A stretch of DNA of 64,000 nucleotides from Aphis gossypii (lineage: Eukaryota; Arthropoda; Insecta; Hemiptera; Aphididae): assembly GCF_020184175.1 (NCBI RefSeq), contig NC_065530.1:78283260-78347259 (forward strand), read 5' to 3'. The notes under the pieces were generated by a model. It ran no database searches and was not told where the DNA came from. It saw only the letters and a list, made by a program, of their open reading frames with translations. Of this stretch, positions 62,901 to 64,000 are shown piece by piece. Every line of letters begins with the position of its first letter. The first letter of the stretch is position 1. Made by a program: the position numbers and the translations under genes.

Positions 62901-64000
62901 TAATAACATAATAATAATGATATGGTATATTTTTCGTGCGCATTGATGCGAAATCGTGATAATAACAATATGTGCTCGAAAATAGCAATATACGTATATA
63001 TATATGTTTACCGAACGTATCAGTGACGGATGATAGTTTTATTCAAATAATAATCTTTACTCGCCGCACAAAAGCCGGTATATCGGATATGTTTGTGGAC
63101 TTGAGATGTACCTCATATGTGCATTATATAGTATAATATATAAGGCTTAAGTTCTCGAACAAATTTATATACTATGATGATGATATCGGAAAAGTCTATT
63201 ATGCGCGCGCGTTCAAAACTGGTACCAATAATACCTATACGCGTAGTGTTTGCAGAGTGAAAAATTACTTTCCCAGAGTAGGGCTTCGGAATATTATACA
63301 CACACACATATATATATATACAAGTGGAGTGCGCTAGCCAGAGTTCAATAACGCAATATAATGCGTACAATTGACGACGATATAAACTTGTTTGCAGTTC
63401 TCCGCTATTGTGTTCGTCTCAGCGGTGCAGTATATTCGGTTAGTGTACCCTACCTATATGCACACACACTGGTTTGTCAGTCATTTATCATCGATAACGA
63501 CGACGACAACTGAATATAATATAATATATACTTAACTGCTATAATATCGTATATTATTATGTGTGCGACCGCGACCGGTGATGAAATCCGTACACTTCTC
63601 TGTCCGTGTCTCATCCGCGCGCGCGTCCGTCCCGCGAGCGCGTGATTTTAATAGCCGCGAACGAAAAAAGCGAAATGAAAAAACCAACACACCAATATGG
63701 TACCCTGCAGTCGATATTATTATGATACGCGTTTGTGAAAATATACATTTATTTATTCTCTCCGTTTTTTCTTTCTTTCTTTTTATTTTCATTCTTTTTG
63801 TATTTGTTTGTTGTAAATAACGAGTTTATTGTTGCGTCAAACCACCGAGACATATAAAGACGGTTTATATATACAATATATGCGTACATCGTATATGCCT
63901 TTATTGTACGATATATTATATTACACCGATATAATAACATATATATATGATGTGGGTAAGCGCGAGCACGAAAGACCCTATATGTATACCAGTGCTGTCG
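59961..64000. other. Mixed AT-rich and CpG-rich non-coding DNA
   Basis: A 23-base T run lies at 61716-61738. AT-rich DNA fills 60000-61560. Moderately CpG-rich patches appear near 61990-62110 and 63540-63680, each with short overlapping frames. No gene, RNA or element end is supported. Confidence 0.45.

Noticed and set aside
1..64000. CRISPR arrays, operons, ribosome binding sites or phage genes
   Set aside because: No regularly spaced direct repeats with unique spacers and no compact gene runs are present, and the tRNA genes and transposons are eukaryotic in type.

Overview
The window looks like nuclear DNA from an insect, most probably an aphid. It is strongly AT-rich, full of short strings such as TATAATATTAT and TAGGTA/TACCTA, and has no bacterial gene organisation. 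It carries three canonical eukaryotic tRNA-Lys genes and several non-autonomous DNA transposons. The element at 8705-10400 belongs to a repeat family I remember as very abundant in aphid genomes. That memory is the main reason for saying aphid and it cannot be checked here. No genus or species is claimed.

I find no protein-coding gene that I would call with confidence. The longest open frames are about 120-140 codons, occur in overlapping antiparallel sets and have low-complexity translations, as expected by chance. A few short candidate exons or ORFs are listed at low confidence. The simplest reading is a gene-poor intergenic stretch or a very large intron.

Layout. 1-6343: AT-rich DNA with a retroposed fragment inside a TTAGG-like site (795-885), a small foldback (952-1089) and a 155-bp hAT-like MITE with a perfect 8-bp target duplication (2206-2376). 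6344-7181: two convergent, identical tRNA-Lys(CTT) genes; a third identical copy lies at 18693-18765. 8705-15645: a repeat-rich zone with copy A of an aphid-type repeat (8705-10400), a mariner-like MITE (12900-13712) and inverted copy B (14498-15645), which is split by a foldback insertion (15251-15545). 15646-30878: AT-rich DNA with a LINE endonuclease remnant (22817-22975), one orphan MITE end (about 26453) and a CpG-rich block (27640-29340). 30879-31466: a second mariner-like MITE. 31467-45180: mostly anonymous, with CpG-rich blocks. 45180-51480: three blocks of higher sequence complexity that look like conserved or regulatory DNA (45190-45490, 48590-49170, 50990-51480), a less clear one at 46080-46570, and a third mariner-like copy (about 49281-49845). 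52982-53564: a pogo/Tigger-like MITE. 54781-55505: copy C of the aphid repeat, which preserves the empty site of the insertion in copy B. 55506-64000: anonymous DNA with CpG-rich blocks at 56290-57330 and 58900-59960.

Nothing here forms a pathway. The coherent stories are the tRNA-Lys set and the nested history of small transposable elements. I did not find a convincing new multi-gene system.
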